A stretch of 64,000 nt of DNA from Pedobacter sp. MC2016-24 (lineage in GTDB: Bacteria; Bacteroidota; Bacteroidia; Sphingobacteriales; Sphingobacteriaceae): NCBI RefSeq assembly GCF_015223055.1, contig NZ_JADFBX010000005.1, forward strand, positions 434,001-498,000, in the 5' to 3' direction. The notes below the pieces were generated by a model. The model had not been told where the DNA came from. It saw only the letters and a list, made by a program, of their open reading frames with translations, and did not search any database. A program made the position numbers and the translations under genes. Below, piece after piece: positions 1 through 8,065 of the stretch. Each line of letters begins with the position of its first letter. Position 1 is the stretch's first letter.

Positions 1-595
1 CGTGATGTTCTATAACGAAACGCCGCTGCATCGCGATAATTTCATTAAACTCACTAAAAAAGGTACATTTAACGGCACCCTATTCCACCGCGTGATCCAA
101 AACTTCATGATCCAGGGGGGTGACCCCGATTCAAAAACGGCCAAACCGGGTGCGCTTCTAGGCGAAGGAACTGTCGGCTATACCGTACCCGCAGAGTTTA
201 AGGATAGTTTATTTCACAAAAAAGGCGCTTTTGCTGCAGCAAGGGATGACAATCCCGAAAAAGCGTCCAGCGGTAGCCAGTTCTACATTGTACAGGGGAA
301 AAAATTTACCGACGAACAATTAGACAACCTGGAGCAGAACAGGCTCCATTTTAAATTACCGGTTACGCAGCGCGAAGTGTATAAATCCCTTGGCGGATCG
401 CCACACCTCGACCGTAGCTATACGGTATACGGAGAGGTAGTAAGGGGGCTCGAACTTGTGGATAAAATTGCAGCCTTGCCGGTCGACAGCAACAACCGCC
501 CTTTGAACGACATCAAAATGGATATTGTCATCCTCAAAAAAAGAGAGGCCAGAAAGCTCGAAAAAGAACTCGCTAAACAGGCCATCAAAGTTTAA
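1..595 (+). CDS. Peptidyl-prolyl cis-trans isomerase, cyclophilin type (5' end outside window)
   Basis: Cyclophilin that catalyses cis-trans isomerisation of X-Pro bonds during protein folding. The visible 197 residues contain the family core: FHRVIQNFMIQGGDP, where the Arg is the catalytic arginine of the family, and the GSQFYIV strand. An insertion of about 35 residues after GSQFYIV (TDEQLDNLEQ to YKSLGG) precedes the closing YGEVVRGLELVDKI strand; such insertions are frequent in Bacteroidota cyclophilins. The reading frame is open to the left edge, and a GTG and an ATG at positions 2-7 are probably internal, so the true start and any signal peptide or lipobox lie upstream. Export to the periplasm can therefore not be judged. 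The gene stops 10 bases before xth. Confidence 0.9.
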   Translation, partial: VMFYNETPLHRDNFIKLTKKGTFNGTLFHRVIQNFMIQGGDPDSKTAKPGALLGEGTVGYTVPAEFKDSLFHKKGAFAAARDDNPEKASSGSQFYIVQGKKFTDEQLDNLEQNRLHFKLPVTQREVYKSLGGSPHLDRSYTVYGEVVRGLELVDKIAALPVDSNNRPLNDIKMDIVILKKREARKLEKELAKQAIKV

Positions 596-605
596 ACACA
601 CACAA

Positions 606-1376
606 ATGAGAATCATATCTTACAACATCAATGGCATTCGCTCTGCCACCACCAAGAACTTTTTAGGCTGGTTACAGGCTACTGATGCCGACATTGTCTG
701 CCTTCAGGAAGTCAAAGCCATGCCAAGTCAGATTCCTGAAATCATCGCAATGATTGAAGATCTTGGCTACCACCATTACTGGTTTCCAGCGGAAAAAAAA
801 GGCTACAGTGGTGTTGCTATCCTTAGCCGCATCAAACCTAATCACGTGGAATATGGTTGCGGTGAAGAATGGATCGACAAAGAAGGACGCATTTTAAGGG
901 CCGATTTTGACAAATGTTCTGTGATGAGTCTCTATCTGCCATCTGGATCAAGTGGAGACGACAGACAGGTTAAAAAGTATGAATTTTTACATTTTTTCAA
1001 TGGATATATTGCAGAATTGCGAAAAGAAATTCCAAACCTGATCATCTCCGGAGATTATAACATCTGTCATACCGCCATAGACATCCATAATCCAAAATCC
1101 AACGCCAACTCTTCTGGTTTTTTACCTGAAGAAAGAGAATGGATGGAATTGTTCCTGAAAGCTGGTTTTATCGATACCTTTCGACACTTCAACAAAGATC
1201 CCCATCATTATACCTGGTGGAGCTTCCGTGCCAATTCCAGAGCAAAGAACTTGGGCTGGCGTATCGATTACCACCTTGCAAGCGCGCCCATGCTGGATCA
1301 GCTCAAAAATGTTACCATCCTTGCCGATGCTGTTCATTCAGACCATTGTCCAATTTTATTAGAATTAAACCCATAA
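606..1376 (+). CDS. xth: Exodeoxyribonuclease III (AP endonuclease)
   Basis: Mg-dependent exonuclease III / AP endonuclease of the EEP fold, acting in base-excision repair at abasic sites and damaged 3' ends. The 256-residue protein starts MRIISYNINGIRSA with the metal/phosphate-site Asn7 and Glu35 (LQEVKA), carries the SGDYN Asp-Asn motif in the middle, and ends with HSDHCPI, which supplies the catalytic Asp-His pair. Length is normal for the family. An upstream in-frame ATG at 525 lies inside the cyclophilin gene and would add a charged, non-conserved extension, so the start at 606 was chosen. Ten bases separate it from the cyclophilin stop, so co-transcription is likely. Confidence 0.95.
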   Translation: MRIISYNINGIRSATTKNFLGWLQATDADIVCLQEVKAMPSQIPEIIAMIEDLGYHHYWFPAEKKGYSGVAILSRIKPNHVEYGCGEEWIDKEGRILRADFDKCSVMSLYLPSGSSGDDRQVKKYEFLHFFNGYIAELRKEIPNLIISGDYNICHTAIDIHNPKSNANSSGFLPEEREWMELFLKAGFIDTFRHFNKDPHHYTWWSFRANSRAKNLGWRIDYHLASAPMLDQLKNVTILADAVHSDHCPILLELNP

Positions 1377-1379
1377 GCT

Positions 1380-2621
1380 ATGGCTGTCCTGATTGTCATC
1401 AATATCGGAACCCTTGTCGGAATGCACCCAGAAGGTACCTGGGCGCTTAAAGGAACAGAACTGTGCGACTTACCAAGGCTGGAGAATGCCTGGCTGCTTA
1501 GCCATGACGACATCATCAGTGGCTTTGGCAGTATGGACAAGCTGCCAGAACATTTTGTGAATGTAAAGACCATTGATGCCAAAGGCGGCTTTGTTTTCCC
1601 TTCCTGGTGTGATTCCCACACCCATATCGTTTTCGCGGCCTCCCGGGAGGAAGAATTTGCGATGAAGATCGCCGGGAAAAGTTATGAAGAAATTGCCGCC
1701 GCAGGTGGAGGCATCCTCAATTCTGCCCGAAAACTTCAACTGGCTTCGGAAGAAGAATTGTTTGAATCGGCCTCGTTAAGGCTTCAGGACATGATTATGC
1801 AAGGTACAGGCGCTGTAGAGATCAAAAGCGGCTACGGACTGACCACTGAAAGTGAACTGAAAATGTTGCGTGTCATCCGCAGACTTAAAGAAAGCTCGCC
1901 GGTTATGATCCGCGCATCCTTTCTTGCAGCACACGCCTACCCACCAGAATATAAAAACAACCACCATGGTTATATTAAGCTTATCACAGAAGAAATGCTG
2001 CCAAAAATTGCTGACGAAGGCCTGGCAGATTACATGGATGTATTTTGTGAAAAGGGTTTTTTCTCAGTCGATGAAACCGATCAGCTGCTCCAGGAAGCAG
2101 CTAAATATGACCTCGCCCCAAAAATACATGCCAACCAGCTTTCCATATCCGGAGGCGTAGAAGTTGGCATAAAAAACCTCGCCATTTCGGTAGACCACCT
2201 GGAGGCAACCGATGAGCAGGTGATCGCAAACCTGATCAATACCAATACCATTGCTACTTTACTACCCTCTTGCTCATTTTACCTCAACATCCCATATGCC
2301 AATGCCAGGGGCTTAATACAGGCCGACATCCCCGTGGCTATTGCCAGCGATTATAATCCAGGCTCCACACCTTCCGGAAACATGAATTTTGTGGTATCCC
2401 TGGCCTGCCTTAAACTAAAAATGCAGCCCGAAGAAGCCATCAATGCAGCCACCATCAATGGTGCTGCCGCCATGGAACTTTCCGAGCAGATGGGCAGCTT
2501 ACAATTGTACAAAAAAGCAAGTTATTTTGTCACCAGGCCCATGCCTTCCCTGGCCTTCCTACCTTATAGTTTTGGTCAGTCACAAATTACAACAGTTGTA
2601 CTTAATGGAGAAATACAATGA
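1380..2621 (+). CDS. hutI: Imidazolonepropionase
   Basis: Third enzyme of histidine degradation: hydrolyses 4-imidazolone-5-propanoate to N-formimidoyl-L-glutamate in the cytoplasm. It is a 413-residue amidohydrolase-superfamily protein. The metal-binding HxH (His80, His82, in CDSHTH) follows the first beta-sheet domain. KSGYGL, HANQLS, SVDHLEAT and ASDYNPGSTP supply the remaining metal and substrate residues typical of HutI. It overlaps the next gene hutG by four bases (ATGA), so the two are translationally coupled and catalyse consecutive steps. hutH and hutU are not in the window. Confidence 0.95.
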   Translation: MAVLIVINIGTLVGMHPEGTWALKGTELCDLPRLENAWLLSHDDIISGFGSMDKLPEHFVNVKTIDAKGGFVFPSWCDSHTHIVFAASREEEFAMKIAGKSYEEIAAAGGGILNSARKLQLASEEELFESASLRLQDMIMQGTGAVEIKSGYGLTTESELKMLRVIRRLKESSPVMIRASFLAAHAYPPEYKNNHHGYIKLITEEMLPKIADEGLADYMDVFCEKGFFSVDETDQLLQEAAKYDLAPKIHANQLSISGGVEVGIKNLAISVDHLEATDEQVIANLINTNTIATLLPSCSFYLNIPYANARGLIQADIPVAIASDYNPGSTPSGNMNFVVSLACLKLKMQPEEAINAATINGAAAMELSEQMGSLQLYKKASYFVTRPMPSLAFLPYSFGQSQITTVVLNGEIQ

Positions 2622-3592
2622 CAGAAGGATTAAAAATTTACACCGCAGCAGACGTCGCAACCCTGATTAACCACCGCGACGGAGAAATAAAAATAGGCCA
2701 GCAGGTTCAATTCGTTGCTTCACTGGAAGACCTTAAAAACGCTACTTCCCGTTTTGTATTGCTGGGCATTCCGGAGGATATCGGTGTGCTTGCCAACCAT
2801 GGTATCGGAGGGACAGCAACCGCCTGGCAGCCAAGCTTAAAATCACTCTTAAATGTACAAAGTAATGCCTTCCTGAAAGGCCAGGAACTGCTTCTGCTCG
2901 GACATTTTGAAATCGCAGCCCCTGAAGATACCAGCACACAAAGCCTGCAGGAAAAGGTCAAGCAGATTGACGAACTCGTTGCCCCTGTCATCGCTAAAAT
3001 TACTGCTGCCGGAAAAATACCCATTGTAATAGGTGGTGGACACAACAATGCCTATCCAATTATCCGGGGCGTATCTACAGCGAAAAACACAGCCATTGAC
3101 GTCATCAACATCGATGCACATGCTGATTTGCGGGCACCTCAGGGACGGCACAGTGGCAATGGCTTCAGCTATGCTATAAAAGATGGCTTTCTAAAAAACT
3201 ATGTCATTTTCGGACTGCATCAAAGCTATAACAACGACGCGATGATTACTGAGATTGCTAAAAATGACGATATCCATGCCTTATTTTTTGACGATCTGAT
3301 CCAAAGTAATCAACCGCTGGAATTTTATTGGCGCAAACTCTTCAAAGATGTAAATGGAACACCCGGACTGGAAATAGACCTGGATTGTATTACAGACATG
3401 CTTTCCAGTGCGATGACCCCTTCAGGCTTTTCCCTCAATGAAATCCGGAAGCTGGTGTTAACCTCGCCTTACAATTTCTCTTATTTACACATTTGCGAGG
3501 GCGCTGTTGAATTAACAGACGGAAGAACGAGTTCAACCACAGCCAAAGCAATAAGCTACCTTATAACTGACTTTATCAAGTCACAGCAATAA
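2618..3592 (+). CDS. hutG: Formimidoylglutamase (arginase/ureohydrolase family)
   Basis: Manganese ureohydrolase-family enzyme expected to cleave N-formimidoyl-glutamate to glutamate and formamide, the step after HutI. The 324 residues include the family metal motifs: GGGHNNAYP (first His ligand), NIDAHADLR (Asp-His-Asp ligands) and EIDLDCI (Asp-x-Asp ligands). The N-terminal 60 residues resemble no motif I can name but are usual in Bacteroidota HutG-like proteins. The position directly behind hutI, with a four-base overlap, supports the histidine role over arginase or agmatinase, which share the fold. The gene is followed within 10 bases by a strong hairpin terminator. Confidence 0.88.
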   Translation: MTEGLKIYTAADVATLINHRDGEIKIGQQVQFVASLEDLKNATSRFVLLGIPEDIGVLANHGIGGTATAWQPSLKSLLNVQSNAFLKGQELLLLGHFEIAAPEDTSTQSLQEKVKQIDELVAPVIAKITAAGKIPIVIGGGHNNAYPIIRGVSTAKNTAIDVINIDAHADLRAPQGRHSGNGFSYAIKDGFLKNYVIFGLHQSYNNDAMITEIAKNDDIHALFFDDLIQSNQPLEFYWRKLFKDVNGTPGLEIDLDCITDMLSSAMTPSGFSLNEIRKLVLTSPYNFSYLHICEGAVELTDGRTSSTTAKAISYLITDFIKSQQ

Positions 3593-3598
3593 TTGTAA

Positions 3599-3648
3599 CC
3601 AAATTGATTCGGGCGAAAGAATTATTTCTTTCGCCCGAATCAATTTGG
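3599..3648. terminator. Bidirectional terminator between hutG and the OmpA-family gene
   Basis: Perfect inverted repeat: the arms 3599-3621 and 3626-3648 are 23 bases each with no mismatch, separated by a four-base loop (TTAT). Each arm begins with a G/C pair block and has an AT-rich outer part. It sits between two convergent genes, so it can serve both strands. Confidence 0.88.
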
Positions 3649-3665
3649 CCGCACCTCACCCAACT

Positions 3666-5453
3666 TTAAAACTTCAACACCTTAATCTCCGTTCTTCGGT
3701 TCGCCTCATGCGCCTCCTCAGGACATTCAATCCCATTTGCGCAATGGTTTAACAACCTGGTCTCTCCATACCCCCTAGCTTCCATCCGGTCCCGCGCTAC
3801 CCCTTTACTCACCAGATAATTCACTGCCGATTGCGCCCTTTGCTGGGACAGCGTCATGTTATAGGCATCTTTACCCCTGCTATCGGTATGTGACGACAAC
3901 TCGATCTTCAGGCTAGGATTCTGTAGCATTACATTAAGTACATTATCTAAAATCCTTGCTGCGTCCGGACGGATGTCGGACTTGTCAAAATCATAATTGA
4001 TATTTTTCAGAACAAAGCTTGCCCCTGCCCCCAGGTTGTGAATACCTAGTTTTAAAGTCACATAAAGTGTTTTGCTCCGGTCTAATCCTTTTGTGGAAAC
4101 ACCTTCTGTTTGTGAAAACTTACCAGCCTGACTGGCCACGACATGGTAGCTGGATTGCTGATCCAATTGGTATACAAATTTGGCTTCCCCATCAGAAATC
4201 TGGCTCATGTTACTGCTGTTGCCTGTATTGGTCAGCACGGTAGCAATACCAGTCAATTTAGTCCCGTCATTGGCACTAACGGTTTCGCCAATCAAAGTAA
4301 ACCTCGGATCATCATGATAAATCTCTTTAAGTATCAGATTACCAGTACGTTCAAAATCTTCAGATGTTACCGCAATCGGATCTGCAGCAATCCCATTTTT
4401 CAATGCCGTAATGACATAATTTCCCTTTTCAGCCGATTTTACCCTATCGGCCATACCATCCGCATTGCTGATTGACGTATTGTCGGCACCATTACGGCTG
4501 ATTTTAACTGTCACACCACTTAAGGCCAAACCAGTTTGTTTATCTTTAACCACCACCTGGATGTCCTTAGGTTGAGCCAATGGCGGCGCTACGGTTTTGG
4601 TCACCGGCATGACCGGTGCTGATTTATTCCTGGCTCCGAAAGTATATTTAACCCCCACCGCTACATTTACAGCCTGCACAAAGGTTTTTTGTCGTATTGG
4701 AGCCTCCTGATAGAAATCGGTATAATTGCTGATTTGATCCCCCTTTACCACCATCACATCCGTGGCTGAAATGGCTTTTTTAACCACATAACCGCTGATG
4801 TGAAATTCACTGGAATCCTTGCCAAAACTTTTGCCAAAAGTGCGGAGGTAATCCGCTTGTAAAAACACGCCCCAATTGCGGTCTATGCCGTAGTTCAAAC
4901 GCAACCCGCCCAGCCCCATCCAGGCTTTTGCTTTATTTTTAGGATTACTGGTATAATAAGTATCCATCGTTTTAACCGCTGAACCACCCCCTGCAGTAAT
5001 ATAAATCGACTGTGCATACTGTGGAAACTCCTGAAACAAAACTCCCCCTTTTACAAAGGCCTCCAGGTCTATTTTACCTAAGTTGGCTTTATAAGTCGGC
5101 CCAATGCTTACACCCAGGTGTTTAAAAGCAGCAGCGTTGGCATAGCTACTTGCCAGATAACCATTGCTGAAATGCACACTGTCCATCTTCCTGATGTCGT
5201 GCTTCAAATAACGGGCATCGATACCAATCGCCCATTTGTCTCCTTTAAAATACTGATCAATGGCTATTCCGCCAAAGAAACCATCCTTAGCCCGTCCAAT
5301 GTCATTGCGGTATTTACCCAGCGGCATACTGATGCCACCAAAACCAAGAATCTGAAGTCTGCCCCCCGACAAAGAATCTCTTGAATTCGTTTTTTGAGCC
5401 CATGTAACGGCAGTTATCAAAACTGCAAGTAACGTAAGTATTGATCTTTTCAT
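3666..5453 (-). CDS. OmpA-family outer-membrane protein with Ig/carboxypeptidase-regulatory-like middle domain
   Basis: A 595-residue exported protein. It has a signal peptide of about 20 residues (MKRSILTLLAVLITAVTWAQ). A region rich in alternating aromatic and polar strands (about 25-285) looks like an outer-membrane beta-barrel. A middle segment (about 300-440) with VVVKDKQTGLALSGVTVKI resembles a carboxypeptidase-regulatory-like fold. The C-terminal OmpA/Pal peptidoglycan-binding domain (about 475-595) has NYDFDKSDIRPDA, SSHTDSRG and NRRTEI. Expected role: anchoring the outer membrane to peptidoglycan; any porin or T9SS-related role is open. Two cysteines (NHCANGIEC) in the OmpA domain could form a disulfide. 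It is convergent with hutG. Confidence 0.88.
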   Translation of the reverse strand: MKRSILTLLAVLITAVTWAQKTNSRDSLSGGRLQILGFGGISMPLGKYRNDIGRAKDGFFGGIAIDQYFKGDKWAIGIDARYLKHDIRKMDSVHFSNGYLASSYANAAAFKHLGVSIGPTYKANLGKIDLEAFVKGGVLFQEFPQYAQSIYITAGGGSAVKTMDTYYTSNPKNKAKAWMGLGGLRLNYGIDRNWGVFLQADYLRTFGKSFGKDSSEFHISGYVVKKAISATDVMVVKGDQISNYTDFYQEAPIRQKTFVQAVNVAVGVKYTFGARNKSAPVMPVTKTVAPPLAQPKDIQVVVKDKQTGLALSGVTVKISRNGADNTSISNADGMADRVKSAEKGNYVITALKNGIAADPIAVTSEDFERTGNLILKEIYHDDPRFTLIGETVSANDGTKLTGIATVLTNTGNSSNMSQISDGEAKFVYQLDQQSSYHVVASQAGKFSQTEGVSTKGLDRSKTLYVTLKLGIHNLGAGASFVLKNINYDFDKSDIRPDAARILDNVLNVMLQNPSLKIELSSHTDSRGKDAYNMTLSQQRAQSAVNYLVSKGVARDRMEARGYGETRLLNHCANGIECPEEAHEANRRTEIKVLKF

Positions 5454-5535
5454 AGCTTTCTGTTTTAGTTTATATTAAACCATTTGAAGCTATATCAGCC
5501 AGATCCGCCTTTTGTTACCCCAACTATTTAAATTT

Positions 5536-6096
5536 CTAAAAAGAATACATCTTTAGAGGGGTAATACATGCATCCAGACGAATATCATTTTCATGTACAT
5601 CCTCAATATCATCCATCGGCTCAAAAAACGACAAGCCTATTTTACGCGTAGAAAGACCGGTTAAAAACCGGTCGTAAAAGCCTTTACCATAGCCTACGCG
5701 ATACCCACGAAAGTCAAAAGCCAGTAGCGGAACCAGCACCAGGTCAATTTCACCATCATAAACCACTCCCTTAGCCGGCTCCAGGATATCATACAGATTT
5801 TTCTCCAGCCCATCTCTACCTTCATAGACATAATGTTGCATTAAAGCGGTCTCAAAATCCGCCTTGGGTACCAGAATTTTAATGCCCGGATGATTTTCCT
5901 GCAACCAATCGATAAACAAAAACGTATCCGGCTCCTTCTTCTCCGCAATGGGCAAAAACATATGAATGGTTTTAATCGACGAAAAGTCCAGCAAGGAGAA
6001 ATGATCCAATAGTTCCCTGCTATAACCTGCGACTTGCTCCATGGAAAGAAGCTCCCGTCGCCCTTTTACCATTCGTCTGATTTCTGTTTTTGTCAT
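5536..6096 (-). CDS. 5-formyltetrahydrofolate cyclo-ligase
   Basis: ATP-dependent conversion of 5-formyl-THF to 5,10-methenyl-THF in one-carbon metabolism. The 186-residue form starts MTKTEIRRMVKGRR. The C-terminal half has LVLVPLLAFDFRGYRVGYG followed by KGFYDR, the nucleotide/folate-binding signature of the family. An in-frame ATG at 6126 would add ten hydrophobic residues not expected in this cytosolic enzyme, so the start at 6096 is preferred. The gene stands alone between the OmpA-family gene and a divergent small secreted protein. Confidence 0.9.
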   Translation of the reverse strand: MTKTEIRRMVKGRRELLSMEQVAGYSRELLDHFSLLDFSSIKTIHMFLPIAEKKEPDTFLFIDWLQENHPGIKILVPKADFETALMQHYVYEGRDGLEKNLYDILEPAKGVVYDGEIDLVLVPLLAFDFRGYRVGYGKGFYDRFLTGLSTRKIGLSFFEPMDDIEDVHENDIRLDACITPLKMYSF

Positions 6097-6220
6097 CAAA
6101 ACAAAGATAACCAAGTTTAAGCGCACAGCGAAAAATCAAATGATCCAGATAAGACAGATATTTCAATTATTGGTTATAAATATGTAAATTGACTATTAAT
6201 CATAACCTAAATTAATCATT

Positions 6221-6589
6221 ATGAAAACAAATTTCAAATTTCTATGCCTACTGGCACTTTTAACGCCGCTGACTTTTATGTTTGGATTTAAGCCAGACGC
6301 AAAAATTAAATTAAAGACAGAAACCTCTAAAGTGCTTGTTGACGAAAGTATTTCAGTCTATACAAGTGACATTACAGGAGCAAATGACGTATTGGTCCGC
6401 TTTTATCGTACAGGGCCAGAGGCTGGTCAGGGCGAAATCACAATTACCTACACCGTCAGGTTCAATGAAAGTAGTACACAGACTTATACCAAAGTAATGG
6501 GTTCCGGAGAAACAGAAAGCGCTGACCATGTGCAGGGCCCAAACCCAACTGCATCTGCAGAAGTAACAGACTATAGCTGGGCATATTGA
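6221..6589 (+). CDS. Small secreted protein of unknown function
   Basis: A 122-residue protein I do not recognise. The first 22 or so residues form a signal peptide (MKTNFKFLCLLALLTPLTFMFG). The mature part is short, Thr/Ser/Glu-rich and strand-rich (EITITYTVRFNES), with no cysteines, and ends in aromatic TDYSWAY. It could be a small beta-sandwich or a periplasmic/secreted peptide. It is monocistronic: a divergent folate gene lies upstream and a convergent EF-P terminator lies 45 bases downstream. The AT-rich upstream region (6150-6220) holds only imperfect promoter matches. Coding status is supported by the signal peptide and the isolated position. Confidence 0.65.
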   Translation: MKTNFKFLCLLALLTPLTFMFGFKPDAKIKLKTETSKVLVDESISVYTSDITGANDVLVRFYRTGPEAGQGEITITYTVRFNESSTQTYTKVMGSGETESADHVQGPNPTASAEVTDYSWAY

Positions 6590-6633
6590 CCAATATTTAG
6601 TATTGACGCCATTTGAAGGCAAAAAAATGTTCT

Positions 6634-6667
6634 AAAAAAGAAGGCTTCGGGAACCACTCCGAAGCCT
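6634..6667 (-). terminator. Rho-independent terminator of efp
   Basis: Nine-base stem (6642-6650 with 6659-6667, GC-rich core around GCTTCGG), eight-base loop. On the minus strand it is followed by a six-U tract (A-run 6634-6639). It lies 38 bases after the efp stop codon. Confidence 0.85.
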
Positions 6668-6704
6668 CAATCAACCTAAACCTAAAACTAAACTATGAAA
6701 ATTC

Positions 6705-7265
6705 TTATTTTACTCTTTCAACATAGTCACCAGTACGTGTATCAATCTTCACTTTATCGCCCTGATTGATAAACATTGGGACTTTGATTTCTACTCCTGT
6801 TTCTACCGTTGCATATTTCAATGCGTTTGTAGAGGTATCGCCTTTAACTGCAGGCTCCGAGTAGGTTATTTCTAATTCGACATGAGAAGGTGTCTGTGCC
6901 ATAATTGGCTCATCACTTTCAAATGCGATAATCACATTCATTCCTTCTTTTAAGAACCGGATACTTTTACCAAATAATGTTTTTGGTATGTTAAACTGTT
7001 CATAAGTAGTAATGTCCATTACTACAAGTGCTTCCCCATCTTCATACAAATACTGGTAATCGCTGGTTTCAACACGGCAAATCTCAACCTCTTCATCTAC
7101 ACGAAAACGATATTCAACCAGCTTACCAGTTTTAACGTTCCGCATTTTCGCTTGATAAAAAGCGCGTAAATTGCCGGGTGTACGGTGTAGAAACTCTTCT
7201 ACTTGTACCAATTCTCCGTTAAAACGAAGGATATTTCCACTTTTTACTTCTGATGCTTTTGCCAT
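6705..7265 (-). CDS. efp: Translation elongation factor P
   Basis: Three-domain tRNA mimic that relieves ribosome stalling at polyproline. The 186 residues from MAKASEVKSGN match the usual length (about 185-188). The KOW-like N-domain holds the tip loop HRTPGNLRAF; the C-terminal OB domain ends in FINQGDKVKIDTRTGDY. The tip position normally occupied by modifiable Lys or Arg (Lys34 in E. coli, in KPGKGQ) aligns here with Asn32, which is unusual. The ATG at 7313 would add a non-conserved 16-residue extension across the promoter, so 7265 is chosen. A perfect TACCTTTG box lies 46 bases upstream, giving a leader of about 40 bases. Confidence 0.95.
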   Translation of the reverse strand: MAKASEVKSGNILRFNGELVQVEEFLHRTPGNLRAFYQAKMRNVKTGKLVEYRFRVDEEVEICRVETSDYQYLYEDGEALVVMDITTYEQFNIPKTLFGKSIRFLKEGMNVIIAFESDEPIMAQTPSHVELEITYSEPAVKGDTSTNALKYATVETGVEIKVPMFINQGDKVKIDTRTGDYVERVK

Positions 7266-7310
7266 TTTACATGAAATTGTGCCGAACCAAATCGGCCTTT
7301 TTTCGTGCCG

Positions 7311-7341
7311 CAAAGGTAAAGACTATTTTTGAATCCTACAA
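7311..7341 (-). promoter_or_regulatory. Bacteroidota-type promoter of efp
   Basis: On the minus strand TTG (7341-7339), 20-base spacer, TACCTTTG (7318-7311), a full match to the -7 consensus TAnnTTTG. The expected leader contains a small hairpin (GCCGATTTGGTTCGGC) whose role is unknown. Confidence 0.6.
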
Positions 7342-7423
7342 TAGTAAATTTAAATTATTTTCATAAGGGCTTTTTAACCTGTAATTAGCCCCGGTCCCTT
7401 GCCTTTTCAGACAAAAATTTTAC

Positions 7424-8056
7424 TTATTTATAATCCGAAAGTTGTACATAATGCCGACAAAATGAGTACTCAAACTCCTGATTAGAACCAATAATCAACA
7501 TGCGGTTTACAGAAAAACGCTCAATCAGGCCGAGATACCAATCTACACCCTGGGCATCCAGGTTAGAAGTTGGCTCATCCAAAAAAAGCAATGGGGTATC
7601 CGCGCAACAGGCCAGCGCAAGTTTGGTACGCTGCTTCATGCCCGAAGAAAAGTATTTTAAAGCCTTATCCTGCGATTTCGCAAGCCCGAGCAGGCTCAAC
7701 AACGACTCGGCGTCCATGCCCGCGTAAAAGCGCTTAAATTGAAAATGAAAGGCTATAGTTTCCAGTAGCGTAAATTCTTCGATCAAATCCAGGTAAGGCG
7801 CCGCAAAGCTCAGTTGTTTGTAAATGTTTTCTACCGGAATGCGTTTCTCAGTTCCGGCAGCAGGTGTCTCCTGATAATGAATTTCTCCCTCAGAAGGAGA
7901 TAAACTACCTATCAGAATGCTCAATAAAGTTGATTTACCTGAACCATTGGGCCCAAGTACGGCGTATTTTTCAGATCCGGCAAACTGGTAGTTTACATTT
8001 CTGAAAATCCACTCCTGATTAAATCTTCTTCCAAGGTTCTGCAGGTCGATTGTCAT
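7424..8056 (-). CDS. ABC transporter ATP-binding protein, orphan
   Basis: A 210-residue ABC ATPase with Walker A GPNGSGKS (35-42), signature FSSGMKQ (136-142), Walker B LLFLDEP (156-162) and D-loop SNLD. The region of the His switch reads IIGSNQEFE, so the usual His is replaced by Asn192, and the Q-loop region (FAAPYLDL) lacks a clear Gln. This suggests slow hydrolysis or a non-standard cycle. No permease gene is nearby. It is the last gene of the lpxD-lpxC/fabZ-lpxA run, nine bases after lpxA, so a link to envelope lipid handling is possible but unproven. It resembles CcmA-like ATPases in size. Confidence 0.85.
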   Translation of the reverse strand: MTIDLQNLGRRFNQEWIFRNVNYQFAGSEKYAVLGPNGSGKSTLLSILIGSLSPSEGEIHYQETPAAGTEKRIPVENIYKQLSFAAPYLDLIEEFTLLETIAFHFQFKRFYAGMDAESLLSLLGLAKSQDKALKYFSSGMKQRTKLALACCADTPLLFLDEPTSNLDAQGVDWYLGLIERFSVNRMLIIGSNQEFEYSFCRHYVQLSDYK

Positions 8057-8065
8057 CGTTTCAGT

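Noticed and set aside
457..465. TGTGGATAA (DnaA-box sequence) in the cyclophilin gene
   Set aside because: Isolated and in coding sequence; used as a reminder that single boxes occur by chance.
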